This document shows positions 1-12,500 of a stretch of 64,000 bases of DNA, piece by piece. Source of the DNA: Chiridota heheva (lineage: Eukaryota; Echinodermata; Holothuroidea; Apodida; Chiridotidae); assembly GCA_020152595.1 (NCBI GenBank), contig JAIGNY010000589.1, positions 1,146,001 to 1,210,000 of the forward strand. Direction: 5' to 3'. Every line of letters begins with the position of its first letter. Position 1 is the stretch's first letter. The notes under the pieces are model-generated. The model ran no database searches. It saw nothing but the letters and a program-made list of their open reading frames with translations, and was not told the DNA's origin. A program made the position numbers and the translations under genes.

Positions 1-356
1 ATTTACAAAGATCCAATCCAGAAATGTAAATTTCCCATTCAAGTGTAGAATAACATTTACAAAGACCCAATCCAGAAATGTAAATTTCCCATTTAAGTGT
101 AGAATAACATTTACAAACATCCAATCCAGAAATGTAAATTTCCCATTCAAGTGTAGTATAACATTTACAAAGATCCAATCCAGAAATGTAAATTTCCCAT
201 TCAAGTGTAGAATAACATTTACAAAGACCCAATCCAGAAATGTAAATTTCCCATTTAAGTGTAGAATAACATTTACAAACATCCAATCCAGAAATGTAAA
301 TTTCCCATTCAAGTGTAGAATAACACTTACAAAGACCCAATCCAGAAATGTAAATT
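1..356. repeat. 54-bp minisatellite with three-unit higher-order period
   Basis: About 6.5 units of 54 bp. Neighbouring units differ (AGATCC, AGACCC, ACATCC variants) and the order of variants repeats, giving a 162-bp higher-order unit. The array starts at the window edge and ends about 25 bp from the exon 13 donor. Confidence 0.92.
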
Positions 357-380
357 CAAAGAGAAAAGTAAATACATTAC

Positions 381-532
381 CTGCTCTGCTTGCAGCCTGC
401 TTTTGAATGTCTCTATGTGATGGTTAACTGCATTATACACAAATTTATACTGTGCCTCTGTCTGCACCAAACCTGACCTTTGACCTCTGACCAGCCTGAT
501 AGTGTTGCATATATCTATTTCACAGTCCAAAC
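381..532 (-). CDS. PTPN11-like: SHP2-like exon 13: Q-loop and end of PTP domain
   Basis: 152 nt, phase 1 in and phase 0 out. It reads [20 protein letters not shown], then [20 protein letters not shown], and ends RLQAEQ. QTEAQ holds the Q-loop glutamines that position water during phosphoenzyme hydrolysis. Acceptor TTGTTTAG/G, donor CAG/GTAATG. A 54-bp array starts about 25 bp beyond the donor and runs off the window, so the tail exons are not visible. Confidence 0.96.
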
Positions 533-3500
533 CTAAACAAGAAGATTTAGACCAAGTAAAAAAATTAATTGTGTGATTCACGCAAAAACAAAAGCACAGA
601 CTTGAAAAACAGTGACAGCCCTGCAGGTTTTATCAACAAGACTTTTTTTAGCACCAGCATTAGAAAAAGATAAGATTCTCCAATAACGATAAGTATTTCC
701 AACAACGATAATAACTGAAAGAGTGCAAAGAGACACAAAACTGCTAAAACCTTTATTTCATAGGATAGAAGATTACAGTCGAAACTCAACTACCAGAAAC
801 AGCTAAACAAAATCTTATTCCTATCTTAAGTTATTCATGTTTAAAGTCGACACATGGGGGGCTGCCATTTTGTTCAATTCTGTATTGAATTCTTGTGCAT
901 AATTCTGTATTGAATTCTTGTGCATGATGAAACTATTTCCCCTATAGCGACAAGAATTCTAATGTATTTCTGTAATGAATTTGTATAAAGTTTTTATTCA
1001 AAAATGATGTGACACAAAGTTTTAACAGCATGCATATTTTCTATATAAACAAAAATATTATTGACCCTTACAAACTAGAGATAGATTATGAAATAAAGAG
1101 GCTGACCAGGAGCTGAATGATAACCCTGGCATTGTGGGCAGAAGTAAGCTGACCAGGAGATGACTGATAACCCTGGCATCATGGGCAGAAGTAAGCTGAC
1201 CAGGAGATGACTGATAACCCTGGCATCGTGGGCAGGGACCAGGAGATGACAGATAACCCTGGCATCCAGAAAATGACCAGGAGATGACTGATAACTGAGA
1301 ACCCTGGCATCATCAGAAGTAAGGACCAGAAATGACTGAGAACCCTGACCAGCTGAGATGACTGATAACCCTGGCATTGTGGGCAGAAGTAAGCTGACAA
1401 GGAGATGACAGATAACCCTGGCATCGTGGGCAGAAGTAAGCTGACCAGGAGATGACTGATAACCCTGGCATCGTGGGCAGAAGTAAGCTGACCAGAAGAT
1501 GACAGATAACCCTGGCATCGTGGGCAGAAGTAAGCTGACCAGGAGATGACTGATAACCCTGGCATCGTGGGCAGAAGTAAGCTGACCAGGAGATGACTGA
1601 TAACCCTGGCATCGTGGGCAGAAGTAAGCTGACTAGGAGATGACAAATAACCCTGGCATCGTGGGCAGAAGTAAGCTGACCAGGAGATTACAGATAACCC
1701 TGGCATCGTGGGCAGAAGTAAGCTGACCAGGAGATGAATGATAACCCTGGCATCGTGGGCAGAAGTAAGCTGACCAGGAGATGACAGATAACCCTGGCAT
1801 TGTGGGCAGAAGTAAACTGACCAGGAGATGACTGAGAACCCTGGCATCGTGGGCAGAAGTAAACTGACCAGGAGATGACAGATAACCCTGGCATTGTGGG
1901 CAGAAGTAAGCTGACCAGGATATGACAGATAACCCTGGCATCGTAGGCAGAAGTAAGCTGACCAGGAGATGACTGATAACCCTGGCATCGTGGGTAGAAG
2001 TAAGCTGACCAGGAGATGACTGATAACCCTGGCATCGTGGGCAGAAGTAAGCTGACCAGGAGATGACTGATAAGCCTGGCATCGTGGGCAGAAGTAAGCT
2101 GACCAGGAGATGACAGACAACCCTGGCATCGTGGGCAGAAGTAAGCTGATCAGGAGATGACAGACAACCCTGGCATCGTGGACAGAAGTAAGCTGACCAG
2201 GAGATGACTGATAACCCTGGCATTGTGGGCAGAAGTAAGCTGACCAGGAGATGACAGATAACCCTGGCATTGTGGGCAGAAGTAAGCTGACCAGGAGATG
2301 ACTGATAACCCTGGCATCGTGGGCAGAAGTAAGCTGACCAGGAGATGACAGATAACCCTGGCATTGTGGGCAGAAGTAAGCTGACCAGGAGATGACTGAT
2401 AACCCTGGCATCGTGGGCAGAAGTATGCTGAGTCACCTTCTCCTCATCCAGCCATTGGGAGAAATGGACAGCAACATTGGACTGTCATCGGATGAGGATG
2501 TTAAATGGTGCTCCCAACGGCAAGACAGTCACCCCCTGGCTAATTCTCTGAACACTTCTCAAAAAAACCAGGATATTAACCCTGTGTTCATCCACTTTCC
2601 ATTCTGGCAAATTCCTTGGGTACACACTGAAAACAAGTCAAATGTGACTTATGAGTGCATTCCCTGGCATGTGCCTAAAGTGTAAATAAAGTTCATGATG
2701 CAAGAGTGGCTGCTGGAGAGTTTGACTGGTCATTGTAAAGCGCTTTGATTATGCATGTTGTAGAAAAGCGCTATACATGAGCTCTGTATTATTATTAGAC
2801 TGCATTGTAATACGACGACGACAATGACGACGAGTGAACACACAATTACAATGACGGGGTCGTCACCTGCGTAATCGGTTATGATAGTAACAATGCTATC
2901 ACGAAACGCTTAATACGACCCAGACGAGAACACAGGTACGACGTACGGACAGACATAACATCGACAACCAAGTCAATGTCCACGGCCTTTGATAACCAGT
3001 TGTGGTGCACTGGCGTGTCTACCCAACCCAGGCTTGAACCCAGGACCTCGTGGTCTGTAGACATGTATGATAACTGCTACACCACAGGAGGTAGATAGCA
3101 TTATAATAATAATAATACATCAATTTATATAGCGCTAATTTTGTAAAAACATTCAAAAGCACTTTACATACAAGGAAATTAGATACGAAAACAAAAATAA
3201 GAATACAGAAATGACAACATAAATAGAAATACAATGGATCAAGCTGCACATTAGATTAATGTCTTTTTAAACAAAAAAGTTTTAAGCTTAGTTTTGAAAA
3301 AGGTCAGGGATACATTATCAATACATTTGAGTTCAGTTGGGAGTGAATTCCATAACCAAGGACCTTTATAAGCAAAGGCTCTTTCGCCAAGAGTTTTATG
3401 CCTAATACGGGGAACAAATAGGGACTTGAAATGAAAGTCATAGCGAGATGGTTTTTCAACTACCATTTCACATAAATATTTTGGAGCAAGGCCTTTAATG

Positions 3501-6500
3501 CACTTGAAAACTTGTAACATAATTGTATTTTATTATGCTTACCATGCTGTTTGATGAGATTTAACAAAATATCGATTACAATGAAAGTTCCTGTTCTTCC
3601 GATTCCAGCACTGCAATAAAGAGAATAAAATGCCAAAATATCAGCCTGAAATGATATTTGTAGATTCACAACAACAGCAAGTCAATATAACTCTGCTGCT
3701 GATTCTTTTAAAACGGGTTAAGACTAGCTATAAAAAACATCAAAAATTAGCATGCAAATCTTAACCCTTAAACGTCAGATGAATATGATTTTTTTATTTG
3801 GAAGTGCATTTTTCAAAAAATAATTTAGGGACCATACCAAACTGATACGGGGGTAAATTGTATATCATTATTCTAATCGTTTTTGATGGGGTCATAAAAT
3901 TCCTAAAAATTGATAAACATTCAGGATAAACTTTAAAAACAAATTCTAACTTTATTTTGGGTGAAAGTCATTCATGAATATAAAATACTGTAATTCTAAT
4001 CAAATTTTGCCAAAACCCATCTCAAATTTGAAATTTTTGGACATTTTGCACTGTTATTTACCATTTTTGGTACATTCTACACTGTTATTAACATTTTTTG
4101 GTCCATTTTACACTGTATTTACAATTTTTGGTCTATTTTACACTGTTACTTACCATTTTTGGTCCATTTTGAAGTATCATTTTCAAAAACATCTAGCTCT
4201 TGAGTAAAAAATCAGAAATATTTGTTCCGCCATCTGATACACCATGAAACCAGCTTTCAAATGAGCTACTATGTTGATGCATAGCCCCCTCACCAAAAAA
4301 GAAATGTCATTACAACTTTCCGAAGATACGCAACTTTGCAAAAATTTTGATTAACGAGAAGAATTGACCAAAAGACACATTTTTTACTAAAAAAAATTGT
4401 GTAAAAAACATAATTGAACGTGTACATGTAGGGTATATGATAAAATAGTTTGAAAGAATTGAACACTGAAGGAGACAGTCTCAAGTAAAGGTAAATCAGT
4501 ATGTTTTTTATTCTTTTCAGGCCTGTTGACTAGTATGTGTATATCCTTTATACACGTTGTGCGAAATCATGACCATACACAGCATTGCATACATTTCTAC
4601 AGTAAATAATGGAGTATATTTGACTTATTTTACAAATAAATCGACTATCTTGGGTGAGAATACAGCATGTATATATACTTTTTAGAATAAAAAGTTTATC
4701 TGAGTCATGAAACTCCTTTTTATAAGAAAATGAGTAAAATTTGGGATGATATTTGCATTTTTCTAACCATGAAATCATTCTCATATCTTATTTCATTCCT
4801 TATTTTGAGGTAATTTGCATATCAATTAGTGAGCAAAATATAATTAACAACCTTATATCATACAATTGATTTTCAATATTTTCAAGAGCCCACAAACAAG
4901 AAAACTTCATTTTCAGGTTATAGCTTTCCCACAAAATTGTAAGAATTAATAATAATGGGTCATGGTATAGGTCAAAATGTGACATTATGAAGTAATTTGC
5001 ATATTCCAATATTTCCTACTTCCAAAAAAGTCGTGAGTGGTATCCTTGAAAATAACTTTTCATCAACATTCACAAATTCGATCAAAAATGCCGCGACTGC
5101 TTACCACAAGACAGTAGTACATAAACACAAAGTTAGGCAGTTTTGTTCACTGGGCATGCATATTAAATGAGCTAATTTGCATTAATTTCCATATACCAGT
5201 GTAAAATAATAAAAGCCATAGCGAAGATCAAAGTATTACCTTTCAGTTAACACAATGTGTTAACTTGTAATCATGGCAAAGGAAAGGAAATTGTGGAGAT
5301 AATTGTTTTTATCTAAAATGTTTCTCAAAAATACAGATTCTAAATGGGAGGCGCAGGCGTTTAAAGGTTAACTACCTGAAAGAAATAAACATTTTTCTGT
5401 GGTGGAATAAGTTTGAATGTGGGGGTACAGAATTTTGATGGGTACTTGCTGATCTGATTTGAAAGTACTGTAGGTATGACAGAAGTGCATGGCTTTTTCT
5501 TTACCATTATGTGACCTTTGTTTGTCCATGAGATGGACATGATTTAAAGCACCCACCAGTGCTTATAAGTATCCGCTTATGCTTGGAAGCACCAGTACAA
5601 ACACCCACCAGTGCTTATAAGTCTCCGCTGGTGCTTGAAAGCACCAGTCCAAACACCCACCAGTGCTTATAAGTATTCACTGGTGCTTGGAAGTACCAGT
5701 CCAAAGACCCACCAGTGCTTATAAGTATCCGCTGGTGCTTGGAAGTACCAGTCCAAACATCCACCAGTGCTTATAAGTATCCGCTGGTGCTTGGAAGTAC
5801 CAGTCCAAACACCCACCAGTGCTTATAAGTATCCGCTGGTGCTTGGAAGTACCAGTCCAAACACCCACCAGTGCTTATAAGTATCCGCTGGTGCTTGGAA
5901 GTACCAGTCCAAACATCCACCAGAGCTTATAAGTATCCGCTGGTGCTTGGAAGTACCAGTCCAAACATCCACCAGTGCTTATAAGTATCCGCTGGTGCTT
6001 GGAAGCACCAGTCCAAATACCCACCAGTGCTTATAAGTATCCGCTGGTGCTTGCAAGCACCAGTCCAAACACCCACCAGTGTCCTAAGGACCCACACATC
6101 ATTAGAACCTCCTGCTGTTACTTAAAAGCACCAAATAGCCCTTTGAGTGTACAATGTAAACTTCGTCATCCCTTTCATGTTTGTTGTATTACATAATAAT
6201 AATACTACTAATACTAATAAATGTTACTTAAATACGCCATTCACCAAAGTACCATGACGCTTCAACCTACCTGGTGACCTTCGCCAACAATCTTATAGCA
6301 TTTCATCTTCACATGTACTCTGTTCTTATGTTGCAAACAAAATTACCCTCCCTCCCCATACACACACACACACCTACATGGCAGCAGGAAGTATTGGCTC
6401 CTTAGTATATCATGCCAAATAATCTTTATTATGAATATGTCTTGTATGGATAAAGGCAGCTACTGTATGCTAAGCTTTACCTGCAGTGCACTACAATGGG

Positions 6501-9500
6501 TCCAGCCCCCTCCTCTTTGACATCCCCTTCATCCTCTTTTTTGCACACTTCATCTTGCTTCTTGTTCACCTCCTCTAAGAAATGCAGCACTCTGCTTGGA
6601 TCCGATGGTACACCGTGATCAGGCCAACTCTTGAAGTGAAAATGGTAGACGGTCCTCTCATTCTCATCAGGCTGTAAACCAAATCACAATAGAGTATCTA
6701 TCAATGCTACCATCTAAACCTTGAAATACATTATTGCGATCATATACTTAAATAGAATATGAAACAACACAATTGATGTGACAAGTTGGCACAATGTAAA
6801 AAGATCTTTTGCTGATATGAAAAGGTCTAAGGACAGATACAAAGGTTTTCTGTTCAACCACATACTGAAATGAGCATTCGATCATTTCTGAGTGTAAGTC
6901 ATTGAATTTTGAAAATACAGTGGTATGTGTACCGTAGTTTTAAACTTTTGAGTAATCAATGATTCAAATTTGCTTAATATACTGGGGTATGGAAAAGATA
7001 AAATTCCCTCCATTGCAATTATCTTCCCTTTTTCAAAGAGAAATGGCCAGCTTAAAAAAACAATGGATTTACATTTAAACAACTAGAGGCTATGTCCTGT
7101 TCATACATCACAACGGTAACACAAATATTTGCATAAAAATCTTCAAGAAGCTGTACAACTTTTAATAGATTTTGATGAAAAGGTTTTCTTTCTTCATGTT
7201 TTTTAGTGGATTTTACATCAATTTAGCAAATGGTGCCTCAACATGTTTGTTTGATGAAGGTTTAATGGCACCACAACAAAAAGGGTCAAATTGTGCCCAA
7301 GAGCTTAGATCATGCCAGAGGAAGGAAAAAATGATAATTGGGGAAATCTGATAGAAGGACGGGGGTTAATAGCAAGGAAGCTGGGACCGAAAGAGGAAGT
7401 GGAGGGGTGTAAAAAAAAAGAGAGAAAAGGTGAAAGTAGGTAGGGGGATGGGGGTGGAGGACTAAATATGGCTGTAGAGGGAGTTATGGTGAAGGAAGGA
7501 GATCATTTTATCTAGGGAGTTATTTCGGAAGAGCTCGGCTATGGAGTTGTGAGGGGTGAAGAAAGCTCTGGGGAAGTTGAACACGGGGCAGGTAGGGAGG
7601 ACATGGTGAATGGTGAGGGGGCAATGGCAATTATTGCAGAGGGGTGGGGGAGTCAGTAAGGAGGGAGTAGGCGAGGTGGGTGTGGCCTATTCTGAGGTGG
7701 GTAATGTTGACCTTGTCTATTCGGGAGAGGTTGTAGATGATGGGTTTGGTTGGAATGGTGGGCTGGATGTTGTGGAGTTTGTTTTCAATTTGGAAGTCCC
7801 ATGAGGTTTGCCAGTGGTCACGAACAAGGGAAGCGATAAGTGGTTTAATGTCAGAATGAGATTTGGGAAGGGGGAGGTTAAGAGCAAGCTTAGCAGCTGA
7901 AGCAGCTCTGCCATTGCTGAGGATGCCAACATGGCTAGGTATCCAGAAGAAAAGAATACTTTTCCTACAAAGGGGCTGAGGGGGCAGGGGGCAGGGATGG
8001 GGGCGAAAAGAGTTTGTGGAGGAGGAGGTGGGACGTGGGGTTATCCCACTTGAGGTTGAGTAGAGAAGTAAGGACAGACTTGAGAGTCTGAGAAGATGGC
8101 AAAGTGTCTGTACTCAATATAGTTGAGGGCAAGCAGGATGGCCTTGGCCTTAGCCGAGAAGATGGATAAGTAGTTGGAAAGCCTGCTACTGAGGGTGATG
8201 TCTTGGATGACGGCAGCAGCAGCTGTCTTGTCGCTTTCCTTGGAGCCTTCAGTATAGATATAGGTGTAGTTGGAGAGTTGGTCTTTAGTTTGGTTGTGGA
8301 GGTTGATGATGAGGTTGGGGAGGGTTTGTGCTTTGTAATGAGTGGAGAGGTCCAGGCGGATGGAAGAGGGCAGGGTGACCAGGAAGGAAAAGTGGAGAAG
8401 GTGCCGAAAGTGGCGGGGTTGATGTACAGACGATAGAAGTCGGATTTGATGTGTATGCTAAAGGACAGGAAAATGGTTATAGTCCTATCGGAGAGGGTGG
8501 AGAAATTGGGATACCTAATGAGGTTGTAGACAGAGTTATGGATGTTGGTAGGGGCTCTAAACCATAGGAAAGGCTAAGGTTTCTACACATTAGCAGAAAG
8601 GGGGGGTTCGTTGGCTTCAACGTGAGGGCTGGTGATGGGTGAGGTCCTGTAGGCACCCAGGCAAAGCCTGGGGCTTTATTTTGGATGGTGTTGATGTAGT
8701 TAACTCGTAAGAGTTGTGAGCCGCACAGTAGACACTATTGCCATAGTCGAGCTTGGCACGAATGGTGAGCTTCAAGATTTTGGGAAGAGGCGTGGGCTCC
8801 GCACCCCAAGTAGTCTTGGAGAGGAGGCAGAGAATGAATAGGGAGCTGTTGCATTTGTGTTTCAGGTTGGTGATGTGTTGCTTGTAGGAGAGCTTGGGGT
8901 CTAGGGTTAGACCCAGGAATTTAGTGTGGTCAACTTTTGGGATGTGATTGCCATTGAGCATGAGGTTTGGGTTGGGATGGAGGTTGTTGAAATGACAGAA
9001 GTGCATGCAGCCTGTCTTATCTTTGGAGAATTTAAAAGCGTTATTGTTGCACCAGTCTTGCAGCCAGTTGAGGTAAAGCTGAAGCCTATTTTTGACAAGA
9101 GTAAAGCTGGGGAGGAGTAGAAGATGGTGAAGTTGTCCATGTAGAGGGCACATTTGATGTTGGGGCTGAGGTTGTTCACAATGTTGTTAATGCTCAGGTT
9201 GAAGAGAGTATGGGAGAGGATGCTGCCTTGGAGGACACCCTCTTCTTGGGGGTAGGGGTTGGAGAGAGTGTGGCCAATACAAACTTGGAACTGTCTGGAA
9301 GAGAGGATGTTTTGAATAAAGATGGGGAGGTGGCCTCTTGAGGCTGATGGTGTAAAGCTTGCAGGTAATTCTGTTTTTCCAAGTAGTGTCGAAAGCTTTC
9401 TCGAGGTCCAAAAAGATGGCAATGAGGTGTTCCTCTATTGCACAGGATTCCCTGATGGCAGTGTCGAGCATGATCAACTGGTCAAAGGTATTGTGATGTT

Positions 9501-12500
9501 TCCAGAAGTCACTTTGGTGAGGGGAGAAGATTCTGTTGGTCTCAAGGAACCAGTTAAGTCCCTGGTTGATGATCCTTTCCATAATTCTGCAGAGACAGCA
9601 GGTGAGGGCAATAAGACGGTAACTGGAGGGATCAGTGCTGTCCTTCACTGGTTTGAAAATTGGGGAGATGACAGCTGTCCTGCAGATAGGGGGAAAGGAG
9701 TGTGAGGACAAAATGTGGTTGAGGATGGTGAGTAGGGTAGCGCTGGTCTTGCTGGGGAGGTGTTTCAGGAACTAGTAGGGATGTTATCTGGGCCCTTGGA
9801 GTTGCAGCCAGCGTCGTTGATGGCTTGCTTTAATTCAGATAAGGTGAAAGGGGTGTTGTAGCTCTCGGTGTTGTCAGAGGAAAAAAAATTCTACAGATTT
9901 CGTCACAAACTTTTTTGGAATTGAAAGCATCAGAGTAAATGACCAAGGATGAGATGTTGCTGAAAAAGGCGGCAAGGCAGGTAGCGATATCACTTTTCTT
10001 GGTGAGTAGATTGTCATTTCAGAGAGATGGGAGATTTGACCACCCTGCCAAGCGCCACCCTGTCCCACGTGCCACCCTGTCCCACGTGCCACCCTGTCCC
10101 ACGTGCCACCCTGTCCCACGTGCCACCCGGTCCCACGTGCCACCCTGTCCCACGTGCCACCCTGTCCCAAAGCCATCCTGTCCCACGTGCCACCCTGTCC
10201 CACCCTGTCCCACGTGCACCCTGTCCCATGTGCCACCCTGTCCCACGTTCCACCCTGTCCCAAGTGCCACCCTGTCCCACGTGCCACCCTGTCCCACGTG
10301 CCACCCTGTCCCACGTGCCACCCTGTCCCACGTGCCATCCTGTCCCACGTGCCACCCTGTCCCACGTGCCACCCTGTCCCCAAGCCACCCTGTCCCACGT
10401 GCCGACCTGTCCCACATGCCACCCTGTCCCACGTGCCACCCTGTCCCACGTGCCACCCCTGTCCCACGTGCCACCCTGTCGCACGTGCCATCCTGTCCCA
10501 CGTGCCACCCTGTCCCACGTGCCACCCCTGTCCCACGTGCCACCCTGTCCCACGTGCCGACCTGTCCCACGTCACACCCTGTCCCACGTGCCACCCTGTC
10601 CCACGTGCCACCCTGTCCCACGTGCCACCCTGTCCCACGTGCCACCCTGTCCCACGTGCCGACCTGTCCCACGTACCACCCTGTCCCATGTGCCACCCTG
10701 TCCCACATGCCACCCTGTCCCAAGTGCCACCCTGTCCCAAGTGCCACCCTGTCCCACATGCTACCCTGTCCCACATGCCACCCTGACCCCCATGCCATTC
10801 TGTCCCACGTGCCACCCTGTCCCCTGTCCCACCCTGTCCCATGTGCCACCCTGTCCCAAGTTCCACCCTGTCCCAAGTGCCACCCTGTCCCCTGTCCCCC
10901 CTGTCCCATGTGCCACCCTGTCCCACGTGCCACCCTGTCCCACATGCCACCCTGTCCCCAGTGCCACCCTGTCCCGCATGCCACCCTGTCCGGCGTGCCA
11001 CCCTGTCCGCATGCCACCCTGTCCCGCGTGCCACCCTGTCCCGCTTTCCACCCTGTCCCGTGCCACCCTGTCCTGCATGCCACCCTGTCCCGCGTGCAAC
11101 ACTGTCCCGCATGCCACCCTGTCCCGCGTGCCACCCTGTCCCGCTGTGCCATCCTATCCCGCATGCCACCCTGTCCCGCGTGCCAACCTGTCCCGCATGC
11201 CACCTTGTCCCACGTGCCACCCTGTTCCACATGCCACCCTGTTCCACGTGCCACCCTCTCCCACGTGCCACCCTGTCCCATGTGCCACACTGTCCCATGT
11301 GCCACCCTGTCCCACATGCCATTCCAAACTGTTCCACATTTCATCCATCATGCTATTCATTTGCAAGACACTTCATTATAAATTCCATTCAGTCATCACA
11401 TCTATTATTAAACTTTTTTTTCATCCCAGAACAAATCCTTTAATTGCTGCTATTCAAGTCTAGAATGCATTTGTTCTCCTTTATACAAATTTCTTTTCAT
11501 AAAAATAGTTGGAAATCCTTTCCCAGGGCAGCAATATTTTGTTCCATAGTAGCTGAACAATGCATAATGTTGGACAAACGATACATGTGGACAGATGAAT
11601 GGACGGATGAACGGACGAATAAACAAACGGAGGAAGGGATGGTAAAGATGCTACATCCCCTCTTCACTAACTTTTTTGGCGAGGGGATAATAAAGATAGA
11701 CAAATACACATCATTTGGCCAAGATGCAAATTCGCAGAACCTATATGCCCCCTCAGCTTTCAGCTAGATAATTTCAGTGCTTGCAATCTACTTTTCTACT
11801 ACAGCGCCGCTAATCAGATATTTGAACACAAAAGATCTTTTTGTTAGCCAAATGACTTCACAGTGGCTATTACTCTGTGCTGATCCTGTGGCTGCTAATT
11901 TACATCAAGATGCATCCAGCGTTTGGCGCGACCAATTGATAGGCAAATGCAAGAATTGTGGAATACAGTCAAGCTTTGCGACACTGTCCATACTTCTTTT
12001 AGTACAGTAGTATGTTGCGCAATCAAGATTCCAGCTTAAAAGCCTTGTGTTTGATTTGTGTTACTTGTGATATATGATTACTAATGATTTCAAAGTTCCT
12101 ACTCTCTTCTGCTTCCTCTTCACCTTTTCATTGTGTATGACAAAATGAAAGTGTGCAAGGATTTGTCATCATTTCATGAATAAACAGAAACAAATAGTGT
12201 TCAAACTATGCTGTTCAATTCAACCAAGCGGTACATTAATAATGCTTTTACTTGTTTTAACGTAATGAATTGGTTTTGGAGAAACAAACTATGTCATGTA
12301 TCATGCAATGTACAAAATTGTTGATCTCAGAAATCTACCTTTCAGACCCCACTCCCCCCCTCCCCCCCTCCCTATTCCCACCTGTGGCTATACCAAGCCA
12401 TATTACCATGATCAATAACGTCTACAAGGAAAGAATGATTTGTGCCACACTCACAAAGTCTTCATGGTAGACAGAGAACTCTTTGAGGTCAAAGTCCTGC

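Noticed and set aside
1179-2436. Minus-strand frames of up to 410 codons ([15 protein letters not shown] repeats)
   Set aside because: Explained by the 47-bp array with a period not divisible by 3.
3022-3090. Possible functional tRNA gene on the minus strand
   Set aside because: A and B boxes are present, but I could not form a convincing cloverleaf or acceptor stem, and a tail and body follow as in a SINE. The same applies to 44930-44998.
9874-11463. Open frames of up to 487 codons on both strands ([15 protein letters not shown] / [16 protein letters not shown] types)
   Set aside because: They are translations of the stop-free 17-bp minisatellite, open in several frames at once, with no independent coding signal.
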